Part shown: piece by piece, positions 8,308 through 16,975 of the stretch
Numbering within the stretch: position 1 is the stretch's first letter
How the letters are laid out: each line of letters starts with the position of its first letter
Source of the DNA: Arthrobacter sp. DWC3
GTDB taxonomy: Bacteria; Actinomycetota; Actinomycetes; Actinomycetales; Micrococcaceae
NCBI RefSeq assembly: GCF_002929375.1
Contig: NZ_PJIP01000001.1
Span: 310,001 to 374,000 of the forward strand
Direction of reading: 5' to 3'
Length of the DNA stretch: 64,000 nt
The notes under the pieces: generated by a model
Seen by the model: the letters and a program-made list of their open reading frames with translations, nothing else
Databases searched by the model: none
Told to the model about the DNA's origin: nothing
Made by a program: the position numbers and the translations under genes

Positions 8308-8829
8308 TCAGCCCAGCATCGAGCGGCCGTCCAGCCGGTGGTAGGAGCGGTCGTGGTAGACGAGCGGGGCGGTGCCGTCGGGCCCGCTCCGCTCGATGCT
8401 CAGGACCTCCGCGGCGAGGATCATCGATCCGCCCACGGGCACCCGGTGCAGGATGCGGCAGCGCAGGGCCCACGGCGCGTCGGCCAGCAGCGGCTCGCCC
8501 GTGGGCAGCGGCCGCCAGGCGGCGGTCCCGCCGAAGCGGTCGGCCCCGCGGGTCGCGAACAGACGGGCGATGCCGAGCTGGTCGGCGCCCAGCAGGTGCA
8601 CCACGAGGGTGTCCGCCAGCACGAGGGCCGCGGCCGACGACGACGCCGTGGACACGGAGAACGCGAGGACCGGCGGCTCGGCCGAGACCGAGGTGACCGA
8701 CGACGCCGTCAGGCCCACCGGCCCGTCCGGTCCCTGCGCCGTGATGACCGCGATCCCCGCCGGGTGGGTGCGGAAGGCGTTCTTGAAGAGGTCGGCGGTG
8801 GGGAGCGCGTGGTCCGCGGGGGCAGTCAT
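8308..8829 (-). CDS. flavin reductase domain protein, SoxR-box controlled
   Basis: 173 aa, a complete flavin reductase-like domain of the FMN-binding split barrel (FRTHPAGIAVITA ... GLTASSVTSVSAEPPVLAFSV ... HLLGADQLGIARLFA). Such proteins reduce FMN/FAD with NAD(P)H and feed flavin monooxygenases. Transcription runs toward the adjacent dehydrogenase. The start codon lies 47 bases downstream of the soxR stop, and that gap holds an 18-bp SoxR-type box inside a promoter whose predicted start point is the ATG itself. No ribosome site is visible, consistent with a leaderless mRNA. Control by SoxR in response to redox-active compounds is therefore likely. Confidence 0.85.
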   Translation of the reverse strand: MTAPADHALPTADLFKNAFRTHPAGIAVITAQGPDGPVGLTASSVTSVSAEPPVLAFSVSTASSSAAALVLADTLVVHLLGADQLGIARLFATRGADRFGGTAAWRPLPTGEPLLADAPWALRCRILHRVPVGGSMILAAEVLSIERSGPDGTAPLVYHDRSYHRLDGRSMLG

Positions 8830-8836
8830 GCCGTCA

Positions 8837-8867
8837 ACGCTAGAACCTGAACAAAGGTTGAGGTCAA
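8837..8867 (-). promoter_or_regulatory. SoxR-type promoter: 18-bp operator in a 19-bp spacer
   Basis: On the minus strand -35 TTGACC (8867-8862) and -10 TAGCGT (8842-8837) are separated by 19 bp, the overlong spacer typical of MerR-family promoters. Inside lies CCTCAACCTTTGTTCAGG (8863-8846), whose outer half-sites CCTCAA and TTCAGG match the SoxR box pattern with one mismatch. Seven bases separate the -10 from the ATG at 8829. Confidence 0.8.
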
Positions 8868-8876
8868 ATCGGCGGG

Positions 8877-9314
8877 TCAGGGGTCGAGCAGGGTGGATGG
8901 GACTCCGCGCCGGCCGGCGTCGTCGTTCGGGTTCACGAAGCCGCACGTTGCCAGCGACAGGCAGCCGCAGCCGATGCAGCCGCCCAGCCGGTCCCGCAGG
9001 TGTTCGAGCTGGGCGATGCGCTGCTCGATCTCCTGATGCCACGCGGCGGACAGCCGCTGCCAGTCCGCCTGGTCCGGGACGCCGTCCTTCGGCAGCTCGG
9101 CGAACGCCTTCGCGACCGTGGCGAGGGGGATGCCGGCACGCTGCGCTGCACGGATCACGGCGACGCGGCGCAGGATCGCGCGGTCGTACCGGCGCTGGTT
9201 GCCCGAGGTGCGGCGGCTCTGGATCAGGCCCTGGCGTTCGTAGAAGTGCAGGGCGGAGACGCTCATGCCGCTGCGCGCGGCCAGCTGTCCCACGGAGAGG
9301 CCCTGCTCAGGCAC
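8877..9314 (-). CDS. soxR: redox-sensitive MerR-family activator SoxR
   Basis: 145 aa. A MerR winged helix-turn-helix (SVGQLAARSGMSVSALHFYERQGLI) is followed by a coiled-coil dimerisation helix and a C-terminal cluster CIGCGCLSLATC, the CX2CXCX5C ligand set for the SoxR [2Fe-2S] centre. Oxidation of the cluster by redox-cycling compounds switches SoxR-bound promoters on. The matching DNA box lies directly downstream, in front of the co-directional flavin reductase gene. No soxS is present, as expected outside enterics. Confidence 0.95.
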   Translation of the reverse strand: MPEQGLSVGQLAARSGMSVSALHFYERQGLIQSRRTSGNQRRYDRAILRRVAVIRAAQRAGIPLATVAKAFAELPKDGVPDQADWQRLSAAWHQEIEQRIAQLEHLRDRLGGCIGCGCLSLATCGFVNPNDDAGRRGVPSTLLDP

Positions 9315-9371
9315 GGTGTCTCCTTCCGGTCGTGCCGTCGTCGTGCCAGCGTAGCGCCGCGTCCGGCGTGC

Positions 9372-9508
9372 GCCGCCGTCGTTCCCGGCTCTTCGGCCGC
9401 ACCGGCCCGGAACGTGGCGTGGCGCGCCCCGACACGCACCGGCGGGCCCGAGACCTGGGAAGGACGACGGGGCGCACCGGCAGGCCCGAGACCTGGGAAC
9501 GGCGGCGG
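9372..9508. repeat. intergenic inverted-repeat element, copy D, with duplicated right end
   Basis: Left end CCGCCGTCGTTCCCGGCT at 9372-9389. The right end occurs twice in tandem, 38 bp apart (9436-9470 and 9474-9508), each carrying GCACCGGC, a GGCCCGAGACCTGGGAA core and a GACGG or GGCGG tail. Confidence 0.65.
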
Positions 9509-9526
9509 CAGGCAGGAGCGCCGGAG

Positions 9527-10384
9527 CTACCGGCCCAGCAGCTCGGCGACGTACTGCTCCAGCGGCGTCGTGGGGCGGCCGATGATGCGGGCCAGGGTGC
9601 CGTCGCTCCCGGCGAGGGCCCCGTCGGCGATGTCGGCGTCCAGGGTGGCGACGAAGCGGGCCGTGCCGTCGTCGACCCCCGCGGCCGTGAGCGCCGCGAC
9701 GTATGCGTCGGTAGGGAGGTTGTCCACCGTGACGGGCGTACCGGTGACCGCGGCGACCGTGGCGGCCAGCTCGTCGAAGGTCCAGGGCTCGTCGCCGCCG
9801 AGTTCGAGGATCTCGCCGGCGTACTCGTCGGACAGCAGCACGGCGGCGGCGGCCTCGGCGAACTCCCGCCGCGGCGCGCTCGCGATCCTCCCGTCACCGG
9901 TACCGGTCAGGATGCTGCCCGTGGACGCGGCCTGACGGATGGCGTCGTCGTAGTTCTCGGTGTACCAGTTGTTCCGCAGCACGGTGTAGGTGAGGCCCGA
10001 GCCCTCGAGCAGTCCCTCGGTGGCCTTGTGCTCGGGGGCGAGGACGAGCGACGTGGTGGTGGCCTTCGGTGCGCTCGTGTAGACCAGCGACGCGCCCACC
10101 CTCCGGGCGGCGTCGATCACGGCCTTGTGCTGCACGGACCGCTTGCCCGTCTCGTTGCCCGAGATGAGGAGGACCTTCTCCACACCGGCGAGGGCGGCGT
10201 CGAGCGTGGAGGCGTCGCTGTAGTCCACGCGTGCCGAGCGGACGCCCTGCCCCGCCAGGCGGGCGAGCACGTCCTCGTTGCGGCCACCCGCCACGATGGT
10301 GAACGGGTCGACGCCGCGTGCCAGCAGCTGCTCGACGACGAGGCGGCCCAGCTGGCCGGTGGCTCCGGTGATGGCGATGGTCAT
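9527..10384 (-). CDS. NAD(P)H:quinone reductase-like NmrA/SDR protein (QorB type)
   Basis: 285 aa atypical short-chain dehydrogenase. The nucleotide loop [21 protein letters not shown] is at the N terminus; [39 protein letters not shown] and [12 protein letters not shown] follow the QorB/NmrA-like pattern. It lacks the YxxxK dyad of classical SDRs, as usual in this family. Likely NADPH-dependent two-electron reduction of quinones. The ATG at 10384 has GGAGG upstream. Proximity to soxR fits quinone or redox-cycler defence, although no SoxR box is seen before this gene. Confidence 0.75.
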   Translation of the reverse strand: MTIAITGATGQLGRLVVEQLLARGVDPFTIVAGGRNEDVLARLAGQGVRSARVDYSDASTLDAALAGVEKVLLISGNETGKRSVQHKAVIDAARRVGASLVYTSAPKATTTSLVLAPEHKATEGLLEGSGLTYTVLRNNWYTENYDDAIRQAASTGSILTGTGDGRIASAPRREFAEAAAAVLLSDEYAGEILELGGDEPWTFDELAATVAAVTGTPVTVDNLPTDAYVAALTAAGVDDGTARFVATLDADIADGALAGSDGTLARIIGRPTTPLEQYVAELLGR

Positions 10385-10536
10385 GGCTGTCCTCCGATTC
10401 GTGCACCCGGACGGTGCGTCTACCAGCGGTAACGGGGCGCAGCCGAAAAGACTTCCCGCGGTGCCGCGTGGACAGCAGTCGCGGCCGGACGGTAGACCTG
10501 CAGGGAGAAGACCCGCACTCCCGAAGGACCTCCACC

Positions 10537-11640
10537 GTGCAGCAGACCCCGCCCGATCCGCAGCGCCCGCAGCAACCCCGCCTGAAGGTGGGGGTGGTGG
10601 GCATCGGCTGGGCCGGCCGGCAGCACCTCGAGGCGTACGCGAACAGCGCCGACGTCGAGATCCTCGGACTGGCCGGCATGGAGCCGGACCTCCTCGCCGA
10701 ACTCCGCGACGAGTACGGCATCCCGCACGCCGTCGAGCGCTGGGAGGACCTGATCGCACTCGACGGGCTCGACGCCGTCAGCGTGGCCGTGCCCACCTTC
10801 CTGCACGCGCCGATCACCGTCGCCGCCCTCGGGCGCGGCCTGCACGTGCTCAGCGAGAAGCCGATCGCCCGGAACGGCGACGAGGGCCAGCTGATGGTCG
10901 ACGCCGCCCGCAGTGCCGGGCGCGTCCTCGAGGTCGCCTTCAACCACCGCCGCCGCGGCGACATCACGGCCCTCAAGCGCGTGATCGACGACGGCGAGCT
11001 CGGCCGCCCCTACTACGCCAAGGCCTCGTGGCTGCGCCGCTCCGGCATCCCCTCCCTCGGCAGCTGGTTCACCAACCGGGAGATGGCCGGTGGTGGCCCG
11101 CTCGCGGACATCGGCGTCCACGTGATCGACTACGCGCTGCACCTGCTCGGCGAGCCCAAGGTCCTCTCCGTCTCGGCGTCAACCTACTCCGAGCTGGGTC
11201 CGCAGGGCCGTGGAGGAGGTGGCGGGTACAGCGCCCGGGCCGTGGGCTCCGCGTTCGAGGTGGAGGACTTCGCTTCGGCGTTCATCCGCCTCGAAGGAGG
11301 CGCCACGCTGCTCGTCGAGGCCGGGTGGGCCGCCTACCGCGACGCCGACGACCTGCTCGACTTCCGCGTCTACGGCACCGATGGCGGGGCCGAACTGACG
11401 TGGCTGGGCGGACCGGCCGACGCCCGGAAATCCCTGCACGTCTTCAGCGAAAAGGGGGACTACGACCCGGAGGTCGGTCCGTCGCTCGGCCACCAGGGCG
11501 TGGTCGACGAGTTCGTCGCCGCCATCCGCGCGGGCGAAGCCGAGTGGGGCCGGCACGACGGCTCGCTCGCACTCGGCCGTGCCCGCATCATCGACGCCTG
11601 CTACGCATCCGCAGCCCAGCACCGGGAGGTCCAGCTCTGA
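10537..11640 (+). CDS. Gfo/Idh/MocA family dehydrogenase
   Basis: 367 aa. The N-terminal Rossmann fold has [18 protein letters not shown], and the family signature SEKPIAR carries the catalytic Lys-Pro. The C-terminal half is the alpha/beta substrate domain with [15 protein letters not shown]. Expected role: NAD(P)-dependent oxidation of a sugar or cyclitol. GTG 10537 is chosen because AAGGA lies eight bases before it and the glycine motif follows promptly; the longer frame from 10414 overlaps the promoter region. The stop codon overlaps the ATG of the ThuA gene, so the pair is one transcription unit. Confidence 0.85.
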   Translation: MQQTPPDPQRPQQPRLKVGVVGIGWAGRQHLEAYANSADVEILGLAGMEPDLLAELRDEYGIPHAVERWEDLIALDGLDAVSVAVPTFLHAPITVAALGRGLHVLSEKPIARNGDEGQLMVDAARSAGRVLEVAFNHRRRGDITALKRVIDDGELGRPYYAKASWLRRSGIPSLGSWFTNREMAGGGPLADIGVHVIDYALHLLGEPKVLSVSASTYSELGPQGRGGGGGYSARAVGSAFEVEDFASAFIRLEGGATLLVEAGWAAYRDADDLLDFRVYGTDGGAELTWLGGPADARKSLHVFSEKGDYDPEVGPSLGHQGVVDEFVAAIRAGEAEWGRHDGSLALGRARIIDACYASAAQHREVQL

Positions 11641-12422
11641 TGGCGACCGACACCGCGCCGAGCACCACGTTCGACGGCAAGCCGACCGTCCTCGTCTGGA
11701 ACGAGGGCGTCCACGAGGCCCGCAACGAACCCGCCACCATCGGCGAGATGTACCCGGGGGGCATCCACGGGGCCATCGCGGACGCCCTCGCCGGCTACTT
11801 CCCGGGCTCCGACATCAGCACGGCCACCCTCGCCGACCCCGAGCACGGCCTCACCGAGGAGCGCCTCGCGGGCACCGACGTACTGCTGTGGTGGGGGCAC
11901 ATCGCGCACGGCGAGGTGTCCGACGACGTCGTGGAGCGCGTGCACCGCCACGTCCTCGGCGGCATGGGCCTCGTGGTGCTGCACTCGGGACACTTCTCGA
12001 AGATCCTCACGCGGCTGCTCGGGACCACGTGCTCCCTGACGTGGAGGAACGACGGCGAACGCGAGCTGGTGTGGACGGTCAAACCGTCGCACCCGATCGC
12101 CGCGGGCGTCGAGAGCCCGATCGTCATCCCCCAGCAGGAGATGTACGGGGAGCTGTTCGACATCCCCGAGCCCGACGACCTGATCTTCATCAGCTCCTTC
12201 GAGGGCGGCGAGGTGTTCCGCTCCGGTGTCACGTTCTCCCGCGGCAAGGGCAGGATCTTCTACTTCAGCCCCGGCGACCAGGAGTACCCGGTCTACCACC
12301 ACCCGCAGGTCCAGCGCGTGCTCGCCAACGCGGTCGACTGGGTGGCGCAGCCCGCCGTCCGCCGCGCCCGGCGCGAGGCGCCCGGGGTCGAGAACCCGGC
12401 CCGGGACTGGTTCCTCGCCTGA
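11640..12422 (+). CDS. ThuA-domain (trehalose utilisation-like) protein
   Basis: 260 aa covering one ThuA domain, a class I glutamine-amidotransferase-like fold ([14 protein letters not shown] ... [14 protein letters not shown] ... [19 protein letters not shown] ... [21 protein letters not shown]). ThuA proteins accompany Gfo/Idh dehydrogenases in disaccharide and polyol catabolism; some take part in forming 3-keto sugars. Its ATG shares one base with the upstream stop (TGATG), so expression is coupled to the dehydrogenase, the presumed functional partner. The exact substrate is unknown. Confidence 0.85.
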   Translation: MATDTAPSTTFDGKPTVLVWNEGVHEARNEPATIGEMYPGGIHGAIADALAGYFPGSDISTATLADPEHGLTEERLAGTDVLLWWGHIAHGEVSDDVVERVHRHVLGGMGLVVLHSGHFSKILTRLLGTTCSLTWRNDGERELVWTVKPSHPIAAGVESPIVIPQQEMYGELFDIPEPDDLIFISSFEGGEVFRSGVTFSRGKGRIFYFSPGDQEYPVYHHPQVQRVLANAVDWVAQPAVRRARREAPGVENPARDWFLA

Positions 12423-12446
12423 TGGGGTGAACGGAAGTCCAGCGGG

Positions 12447-12474
12447 AGAACAGACCGACCAGTCGGTCTGTTCT
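12447..12474. promoter_or_regulatory. perfect 28-bp TetR operator palindrome
   Basis: The arms AGAACAGACCGAC (12447-12459) and GTCGGTCTGTTCT (12462-12474) are exact inverted repeats around CA, 17 bases before the ATG of the TetR gene. Position and symmetry indicate autoregulation by that protein. Confidence 0.85.
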
Positions 12475-12490
12475 TCTGTCAGGCTGGATC

Positions 12491-12994
12491 ATGAGCAATC
12501 GCAGTTCCATCCTCGCCACGGCCCGGCAGCTCGCCATCGGCGCCGGTTCGGTCCCGTCCCTCGACGTCGTGGCCCGCGCCGCCGGCGTCTCCAAGGGCGG
12601 ACTCACGCACCACTTCCCGTCCCGGGCGGCCCTGCTGGACGGCATCGCCGCCCAGGCCATCGAGGGCATGGACCGCGCGCTGGCCGCCGCGGAGGAGGGG
12701 CGCGTCGTCGAGACCTGGCTCCGCCTGTCCCTGTCCCGGGAGGAGGCGGAGCTGTACCGGGCGCTGCTGGTCTCCTTCTCCGACGCCGGCGCGACGGCCG
12801 CGGTGCTGCAGCGGGCCGCCGAGGCGTCGAGGCGCTGGGAGGCGATGCTCGCCGCCGAGACCGGGGACCCCGTGGCGGCCTCCGCGATCCGCCTGCTCGG
12901 TGACGGCCTGGTCATGAACGTCCTCACCGGCGACACCCTGCCGTCCCTCGAATCCCTCCTCGGCTGGGTGCAGCGCGGAGCGGCGGACCGGTGA
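12491..12994 (+). CDS. TetR family repressor
   Basis: 167 aa, short for the family. N-terminal helix-turn-helix: SLDVVARAAGVSKGGLTHHFPSRAALLDGI. The C-terminal ligand domain is not specific enough to name an effector. A perfect 28-bp palindrome lies 17 bases upstream, so it most likely controls its own operon. The stop overlaps the next start (GTGA), placing the GAP-family membrane protein gene in the same unit and making it the likely main target. Confidence 0.85.
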   Translation: MSNRSSILATARQLAIGAGSVPSLDVVARAAGVSKGGLTHHFPSRAALLDGIAAQAIEGMDRALAAAEEGRVVETWLRLSLSREEAELYRALLVSFSDAGATAAVLQRAAEASRRWEAMLAAETGDPVAASAIRLLGDGLVMNVLTGDTLPSLESLLGWVQRGAADR

Positions 12995-13653
12995 ACGGCG
13001 GTCTGCTGGCGGCGATCCTCGGGCTGGCCGTCGCCGACTCGTTCAACCCCGTCACGATCGTGGCCATCACCCTGATCCTCCTGACCGTCCGCCGGCGCCC
13101 GGTCACCTCCGCCCTGACCTTCGTGCTCGGCGCGATGAGCACCGTCTTCGTGCTCGGTGCCGTGATCTTCCTCGGAGCGGGAGCCGCTGCCGACGCCGTG
13201 GGCGAGGGTCTCCTCTGGCTCCGGCGCGTCGTGTTCCTCGTCGCGGCGGCCACGCTCGTGGTCGCCGCCGTCCGGCGCCTGCGGGACAGGGAGCGGAGGG
13301 GCGTGACCCTGCCGGCCTGGTTCGGCGTGGGGACCGCGTTCCCGCTCGGCATCCTCATGACCGGAGCGGATCTCCCCAACGCCTTCCCGTACTTCATCGC
13401 GATCGAGCGCATGATCGACGCCGGGACGGCCACCGGCGTGGGGCTGCTGGTCCTGGGCGGGTACGCGGTGGTCTACTGCATCCCCTGCCTGGTGCTGCTC
13501 GCCCTCGGCATGGCCCACGGCCGCGCCGTGCGGTCGCGGCTGCAGAGGGTCGTGGACCGCTTCTCCACCGGCACGGTGCGGCGGTCCGTCCCGGCGGCCA
13601 CCGTGCTGCTCGTACTGGCCGTCGCGGTCGGGAGCATCGCCTTCTGGCCCTGA
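12991..13653 (+). CDS. GAP family (LysE-like fold) membrane protein
   Basis: 220 aa with six predicted membrane helices (LLAAILGLAVADSFNPVTIVAITLILL, ALTFVLGAMSTVFVLGAVIFL, VVFLVAAATLVVAAV, ILMTGADLPNAFPYFIAI, TGVGLLVLGGYAVVYCIPCLVLLAL and a C-terminal helix). The N-terminal 'ADSFNP' signature is shared by GAP/Sap and LysE-like exporters. Probably a small-molecule or lipid-related exporter controlled by the upstream TetR, to which it is coupled by a four-base overlap with a GTG start. Substrate unknown. Confidence 0.75.
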   Translation: MNGGLLAAILGLAVADSFNPVTIVAITLILLTVRRRPVTSALTFVLGAMSTVFVLGAVIFLGAGAAADAVGEGLLWLRRVVFLVAAATLVVAAVRRLRDRERRGVTLPAWFGVGTAFPLGILMTGADLPNAFPYFIAIERMIDAGTATGVGLLVLGGYAVVYCIPCLVLLALGMAHGRAVRSRLQRVVDRFSTGTVRRSVPAATVLLVLAVAVGSIAFWP

Positions 13654-13668
13654 GGCCGAGGCTGCGTG

Positions 13669-13702
13669 GCCGGGCTGACGCCGACCGGGGCCGCAGCCCG
13701 GC
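13669..13702. terminator. hairpin between convergent genes
   Basis: GCCGGGCTG (13669-13677) pairs with CAGCCCGGC (13694-13702) around a 16-base loop, between the GAP gene and the convergent mannitol dehydrogenase gene. Confidence 0.55.
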
Positions 13703-13716
13703 TCGGTCGCGCCGAC

Positions 13717-15210
13717 CTAGTCGGCCAGCCCGGCCACGAGTGCCGCGGCACCCTTCGTGTGGAGCGTGTCCAGCGCCTCGAGGTAGGACTTCACGAACAC
13801 TGGCTGCTCGACGAGGTCGAGGAACAGGTCTTTCTGCCGGAGGAACGAGAGCGGGTCCGTCCTGCTCCGCAGCGCCGCCGCGGTGACCTGGTCGCGCAGC
13901 CGGTCGACCACCTCGATGTACTCGCCCGCCTCGTCCGTCCCCTCGGCGTAGCGCGTCCAGCTGGCGATGATCGCGGCCCCGTACCGGATGCTCCTGCCGG
14001 CCTCGAGGTTGTCGCGGATGACGGGGACCAGCCACTTCGGGATGCGGTCCGAGCTCTCGGCGCACAGGCGGGGCACGGTGTCGCGGACGGCCGCGTTCGA
14101 GAACCGCGAGATGAGCTGGTGCCGGTAGGCGTCGAGGTCCACCCCGGGCACGGGCCGGAGGGTGGGGGTGGCCTCCCGCTCCATGTAGTTCAGGAGGTAC
14201 CGCGCGAAGTCGGCGTTCTGGCAGACCTGGTGCACCAGGCGGTAGCCGGCGAGGTAGCCGGGGTAGCAGAGCGCCTGATGGCTGGCGTTGAGCAGCCGGA
14301 GCTTCATGAGCTCGTACGGTTCCACGTCGTCGACGAGCTGCACGCCCGCGTCCTCCCAGGCAGGGCGTCCCTGCGCGAAGTGGTCCTCGAGGACCCACTG
14401 CTCGAAGTCCTCGCACACCACCGGCCACGCGTCGGAGACCCTGAAGTCCGCAGCGATGTGCTCGCGGTCCTCGTCCCGCGTCACGGGCGTGATGCGGTCC
14501 ACCATGGAGTTGGGGAACGTCACCTCCTGCTCGATCCACGCGGCGAGGTCCGGATCGCGGAGCTGGGCGAAGGCCGAGAAGACGGACCGTGCGGTGTCGC
14601 CGTTGCCCTGGATGTTGTCGCAGGACATCACCGTCAGCCCGGGCAGGCCGCGCCGTCGTCGCCGGGCCAGCGCCTCCGTGACGAGACCGAAGACGGTGGT
14701 CGGCACCGCTCCCGGACGCAGGTCGGCGCGCAGCGTCGGGTGATCGGGATCCACCACCCCGGTCACGGGGTCGATGCAGTAGCCGCCCTCGGTGATGGTC
14801 ATCGACACGATGCGGACCGTGGGCGCCGCGATCGCCTCGATCACGGCCTCCGGGTCCTCCGGTGCGAGGAGGAAGCCGATGATCGACCCGACCACCCGGG
14901 CCTCCTGGGACCCGTCGGGCGCCTTGGACACGAGCGTGTAGAGGCCGTCCTGGCTGTCCATCACCCTCTTCATCCGGGCGTCCGAGGGCAGCACGCCGAC
15001 ACCGAGGATCGCCCAGTCGCGAGCCTGCCCGCGCTCCAGCAGTCGGTCCAAGTACATGGCCTGGTGCGCCCGGTGGAACCCGCCCACGCCGAAGTGCACG
15101 ATCCCCGCGGTCAGGCCGGCCCGGTCGTAGGAGGGCACGGACAGCGTGGTGGTGAAGGAAGCCAGCGTGGAGGCTGAGAGAGGGGTGGCCGAGGCCGGTA
15201 GCTGGGTCAT
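13717..15210 (-). CDS. mannitol dehydrogenase family protein
   Basis: 497 aa, full length for polyol-specific long-chain dehydrogenases. The N-terminal Rossmann part has AGIVHFGVGGFHRAHQAMYLD, and the C-terminal domain has the diagnostic KLRLLNASHQ with the catalytic lysine. Likely reaction: NAD-dependent mannitol to fructose (or a related hexitol/hexuronate oxidation). It lies 31 bases downstream of a small sugar-kinase-like gene on the same strand, with AAAGG before the ATG, so kinase and dehydrogenase form a polyol utilisation operon: fructose produced here could be phosphorylated by the partner. Confidence 0.88.
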   Translation of the reverse strand: MTQLPASATPLSASTLASFTTTLSVPSYDRAGLTAGIVHFGVGGFHRAHQAMYLDRLLERGQARDWAILGVGVLPSDARMKRVMDSQDGLYTLVSKAPDGSQEARVVGSIIGFLLAPEDPEAVIEAIAAPTVRIVSMTITEGGYCIDPVTGVVDPDHPTLRADLRPGAVPTTVFGLVTEALARRRRRGLPGLTVMSCDNIQGNGDTARSVFSAFAQLRDPDLAAWIEQEVTFPNSMVDRITPVTRDEDREHIAADFRVSDAWPVVCEDFEQWVLEDHFAQGRPAWEDAGVQLVDDVEPYELMKLRLLNASHQALCYPGYLAGYRLVHQVCQNADFARYLLNYMEREATPTLRPVPGVDLDAYRHQLISRFSNAAVRDTVPRLCAESSDRIPKWLVPVIRDNLEAGRSIRYGAAIIASWTRYAEGTDEAGEYIEVVDRLRDQVTAAALRSRTDPLSFLRQKDLFLDLVEQPVFVKSYLEALDTLHTKGAAALVAGLAD

Positions 15211-15241
15211 GGCGCGCCTTTGCGTAGTGGTGGATGGGCGA

Positions 15242-15886
15242 TCAGGTCAGCTGCCACCCGGACACGTCGAGCACCCGGTCCGCGCGGTCCCGGGTGGCCG
15301 CGACGAGCGCCCCGTTGGGCTCGTCCACGCGGCGCACCCACTCCTCGGCGGCGGCCGGTGTCTTCCCGAACAGGATATGCCGGGCGACGAGGCGGCGGCG
15401 GCGCACCTCGGGGTCCACGTCGATGAACCAGACCTCGTCGAGGAGGGCTCGTGCGTCCTGCCACCCGGGTTCCTCGAGCAGCAGGTAGTTGCCCTCGGTG
15501 ACGAGCAGGGTCGACGACGGCGGCACCGGCAGGGCGTTGGCGAGCGGCTGCTCGAGGTCGCGTTCGAACGCCGGGGCGTAGACGGTGTGGTCCGGGTGTC
15601 CGCGGAGCCGCGCCAGCAGGGCCGCGTAGCCGTGGGCGTCGAAGGTCTCCGGCGCGCCCTTGCGGTCGAGGAGCCCGAGACCGGTGAGGGCCTGGTCGGC
15701 CAGGTGGAATCCGTCCATGGGCACCAGGGCGTGGCTCGCCGGATCGAGCGCGGCGACGGCGGCGGCGACCGTCGACTTCCCGGCACCCGGGGCGCCGACG
15801 ATCCCGAGCAGGGCCCGTCCGCCGTCCACGGGACGGGGGAGGATTCCGCGCAGCTCGACGGCGGTGCTGACGGACAGGCTGGGCAC
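15242..15886 (-). CDS. uridine kinase/PRK-like sugar or nucleoside kinase
   Basis: 214 aa P-loop kinase. Walker A is GIVGAPGAGKSTVAAAV; LVPMDGFHLADQAL carries the acceptor-site Asp of the uridine kinase/phosphoribulokinase/pantothenate kinase group; LLVTEGNYLLL is the Walker B strand; ARHILFGKTPAAAEEWV is the lid region. Close relatives are annotated as 'nucleoside/nucleotide kinase family' and often sit beside fructose or mannitol genes, as here. Start is GTG 15886 with GGAGG five bases before. Its likely substrate is therefore a ketose or polyol, but this is inference from context. Confidence 0.75.
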   Translation of the reverse strand: MPSLSVSTAVELRGILPRPVDGGRALLGIVGAPGAGKSTVAAAVAALDPASHALVPMDGFHLADQALTGLGLLDRKGAPETFDAHGYAALLARLRGHPDHTVYAPAFERDLEQPLANALPVPPSSTLLVTEGNYLLLEEPGWQDARALLDEVWFIDVDPEVRRRRLVARHILFGKTPAAAEEWVRRVDEPNGALVAATRDRADRVLDVSGWQLT

Positions 15887-16138
15887 GGCACCTCCTTCGG
15901 CGGTCGGGGCGCGGCGTGGTGCCGCTCCGCCCATTCTGCCGTGCCCTGCGGGGAGGGGCCCGCGGAAGGTACCGGTGGCATCGCCGGCCCGGTGCTGATC
16001 CGTCCCTCGCGCACGGCGCGGATCCTCGGACGCAGCAGGCACGGTGAGCGCCGTCGGGTGCTTGTACCCCGATTCGCGCGCCGCGGTGCATGCTACGCGC
16101 GCTGGTGGCAGGACCGCCGTGCGGGCCACGATGGGGGG

Positions 16139-16786
16139 ATGAGCGCACCAGGCCGCACGGGACACGTGGTACTGCTCGGGGATTCGATCCTCGACAACGG
16201 ACGGTACGTGCCCGGCGGCCCCGACGTCGTGGCGCAGGTCCGGGACGCCCTGCCCGCGGGCTGGCGGGCCACGCTGCTGGCCGTCGACGGCGACGTCACC
16301 TCCGGCGTCGCGCGTCAGCTGTGTTCCCTGCCGCCCGACGCCACGCACCTCGTGGTCAGCGCCGGCGGCAACGACGCGCTCGGGTACCGCCATCTGCTCC
16401 ACCTCCCGGTGGGAGGCGTCGTGGAGGCGCTGCTCGCGTTCGACGGGCCGCGGCGGGCGTTCGCGGACGACTACGGGGCCATGCTCGACGGCGTCCTCGC
16501 GGCGGGGCTGCCCACGGGCGTGTGCACCATCTACGACACGCCGTCCTCCGAGCCGGGTTCCGCGGTCATCCGGACGGCGCTGACCTTCTTCAACGACTGC
16601 ATCACGCGGGCGGCTTTCGCGCGCGGCGTGTCCGTCGTCGACCTCCGGCTGGTGTGCGACGACGACGGCGACTACGCGAACCCGATCGAACCGTCCGTCC
16701 AGGGAGGGGCCAAGATCGCGGCCGCCATCGCCGCGTTCCTGCTGCCCGACCCGAACCACCGGCGTCCCACGGTGATCGTCCGGTGA
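16139..16786 (+). CDS. SGNH/GDSL-type hydrolase
   Basis: 215 aa. Block I of the SGNH fold is LLGDSILDNGRYV (nucleophile Ser in GDS), block III is VVSAGGNDALG with the oxyanion Asn, and the His/Asp block is less clear near the C terminus. No signal peptide, so probably cytoplasmic. Expected activity: esterase or lipase on small acyl esters. The ATG at 16139 is preceded by a G-run only; start confidence is moderate. Divergent from the kinase-mannitol dehydrogenase operon across a 252-bp gap without recognisable operators. Confidence 0.75.
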   Translation: MSAPGRTGHVVLLGDSILDNGRYVPGGPDVVAQVRDALPAGWRATLLAVDGDVTSGVARQLCSLPPDATHLVVSAGGNDALGYRHLLHLPVGGVVEALLAFDGPRRAFADDYGAMLDGVLAAGLPTGVCTIYDTPSSEPGSAVIRTALTFFNDCITRAAFARGVSVVDLRLVCDDDGDYANPIEPSVQGGAKIAAAIAAFLLPDPNHRRPTVIVR

Positions 16787-16975
16787 CGCGCCAGGCCGCG
16801 GAAGAAGTTCCCAAAGGGCACAACCGCGGCTAACGTTCCGCTATGGGGACGGAAGTCCGGTAGTACAGCTATACCCAGGGTGATGCCGTGCCGGCTCAGG
16901 CGTGTCCGTGTCACCGGGGAGCAGCGGACCCGGGCGCGCGTCCCCTTCCCATCCCCAGAGGCGCGGAGTCCCAGC

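Noticed and set aside
16800-16975. Riboswitch upstream of the c-di-GMP enzyme
   Set aside because: I compared the leader with c-di-GMP-I and ydaO patterns and found no matching core; only GC-rich text.
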